From assembly GCA_030049455.1 (NCBI GenBank), contig JASIKV010000078.1, forward strand, positions 1-5,991: a stretch of 5,991 nt of DNA. Direction: 5' to 3'. Each line of letters begins with the position of its first letter. Positions within the stretch are counted from its first letter, which is position 1. The notes under the pieces were generated by a model. The model was not told the DNA's origin, did not search any database, and worked only from the letters and a program-made list of their open reading frames with translations. The position numbers and the translations under genes were made by a program. Below are positions 5,522 through 5,991 of this stretch, piece by piece. Source of the stretch: Terriglobia bacterium. GTDB taxonomy: Bacteria > Acidobacteriota > Terriglobia > UBA7540.

Positions 5522-5991
5522 GTGCGAAATCTCATCGGATTTACATCAGCCTTATTCCTTCTAATTTTTTCAGTCTCGCCAGCCATCGCGCAGAAGGACC
5601 CGCCGAAAGTTGAGCTCTTTGCCGAGGGTGGCCTCTCCTTTTTAACCGGCGAGGCGTGGCAGGAGAACATTCCAGCGCAGCAATGTCTGCCAATTTCAAA
5701 CGTGTCGTGTCCTGCCATCCAGGCGTCTTCTAACACCGCAAACCTTTCGAGCTCGTTTTCGAAAACCGGACGGCTCATCGCCGGCGCGCGGTTCCGCTTC
5801 ACTCGACATGACGCTGCCGAAGTCAGTCTTTCCTTTAGCCCCAACAAGCTCTATCTGAGCGCGTCGGGGGTCGATCCCAATACATCGCTGCCTTTTGCGT
5901 ATTCGGATACCTCATTTAACCGCCTCAAGCTGGCCTCCTTCAATTACGTCCGTTATTTGTGGATTGGAACCCGTGTCCAGCCCTTTACGAC
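5522..5991 (+). CDS. Outer-membrane beta-barrel protein, second of the tandem pair (GTG start; 3' end outside window)
   Basis: This is a paralogue of the gene at 4496-5266, seen for 156 complete codons. Residues 1-23 form a signal peptide (RNLIGFTSALFLLIFSVSPAIA, cleavage before Q24). The barrel begins almost at once with VELFAEGGLSF (30-40), without the Q-T-N-x-P linker of its neighbour. Shared blocks include EGG-x-SF, W-x-E-x-IP, C-P-x5-CPA, TAN-L/M-SSSFS (72-80), R-F/I-RFTRHDA (90-98), TSF-x-RL (130-135) and NY-x-RY then QPF (141-155). Cysteines 55 and 63 match the C-x7-C pair of the first copy. By comparison with that copy about 80-90 residues are missing beyond the window edge, including the last strands and the aromatic C-terminus. 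The role is unknown; placement and similarity indicate tandem duplication with independent leaders. Confidence 0.85.
   Translation, partial: MRNLIGFTSALFLLIFSVSPAIAQKDPPKVELFAEGGLSFLTGEAWQENIPAQQCLPISNVSCPAIQASSNTANLSSSFSKTGRLIAGARFRFTRHDAAEVSLSFSPNKLYLSASGVDPNTSLPFAYSDTSFNRLKLASFNYVRYLWIGTRVQPFT

Noticed and set aside
5452..5847. A 131-codon minus-strand frame
   Set aside because: It is antisense to the second barrel gene and its start, and resembles nothing known.

Overview
This window comes from a GC-rich Gram-negative bacterium, most likely an acidobacterium (Acidobacteriota, Solibacter/Bryobacter- or Terriglobia-like). Evidence for this is inferential: the dominant gene encodes a very large TonB-dependent receptor of the Oar/CarboxypepD_reg type, a family greatly expanded in that phylum, and it sits beside a secreted ThuA-like protein and small outer-membrane beta-barrels. 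All four protein products carry signal peptides, so everything encoded here acts in or beyond the inner membrane.

Layout. (1) Bases 1-2714, minus strand: the first 904 residues of the TonB-dependent receptor, whose C-terminus lies beyond the left edge. (2) 2715-3081: a 367-base non-coding leader for that gene. (3) 3082-3270, minus strand: a compact transcription unit with no ORF. It has a near-consensus sigma70 promoter (TTGACA-N18-TAGAAT), then about 150 nt that fold into a long imperfect hairpin, and ends at a strong intrinsic terminator. It is best read as an unrecognised small RNA, or as a terminated leader/attenuator for the receptor gene. (4) 3356-4162, minus strand: a secreted ThuA-like protein. 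(5) 4163-4495: a divergent intergenic region. (6) 4496-5266 and 5522 to the right edge, plus strand: two tandem paralogous outer-membrane beta-barrel genes. They start with TTG and GTG, each behind a matching purine-rich ribosome-binding site. Each is preceded at the same distance by a shared 38-base element whose first 18 bases are identical.

Functionally the window is a cell-envelope locus. The receptor probably imports, or mediates surface binding of, an unknown substrate with TonB energy. The ThuA-like protein suggests carbohydrate or glycoside metabolism in the periplasm. The barrels are structural or pore-like proteins of unknown role. No substrate can be assigned from sequence alone. 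The items most worth a second look are the RNA unit at 3082-3270 and the conserved element upstream of each barrel gene.
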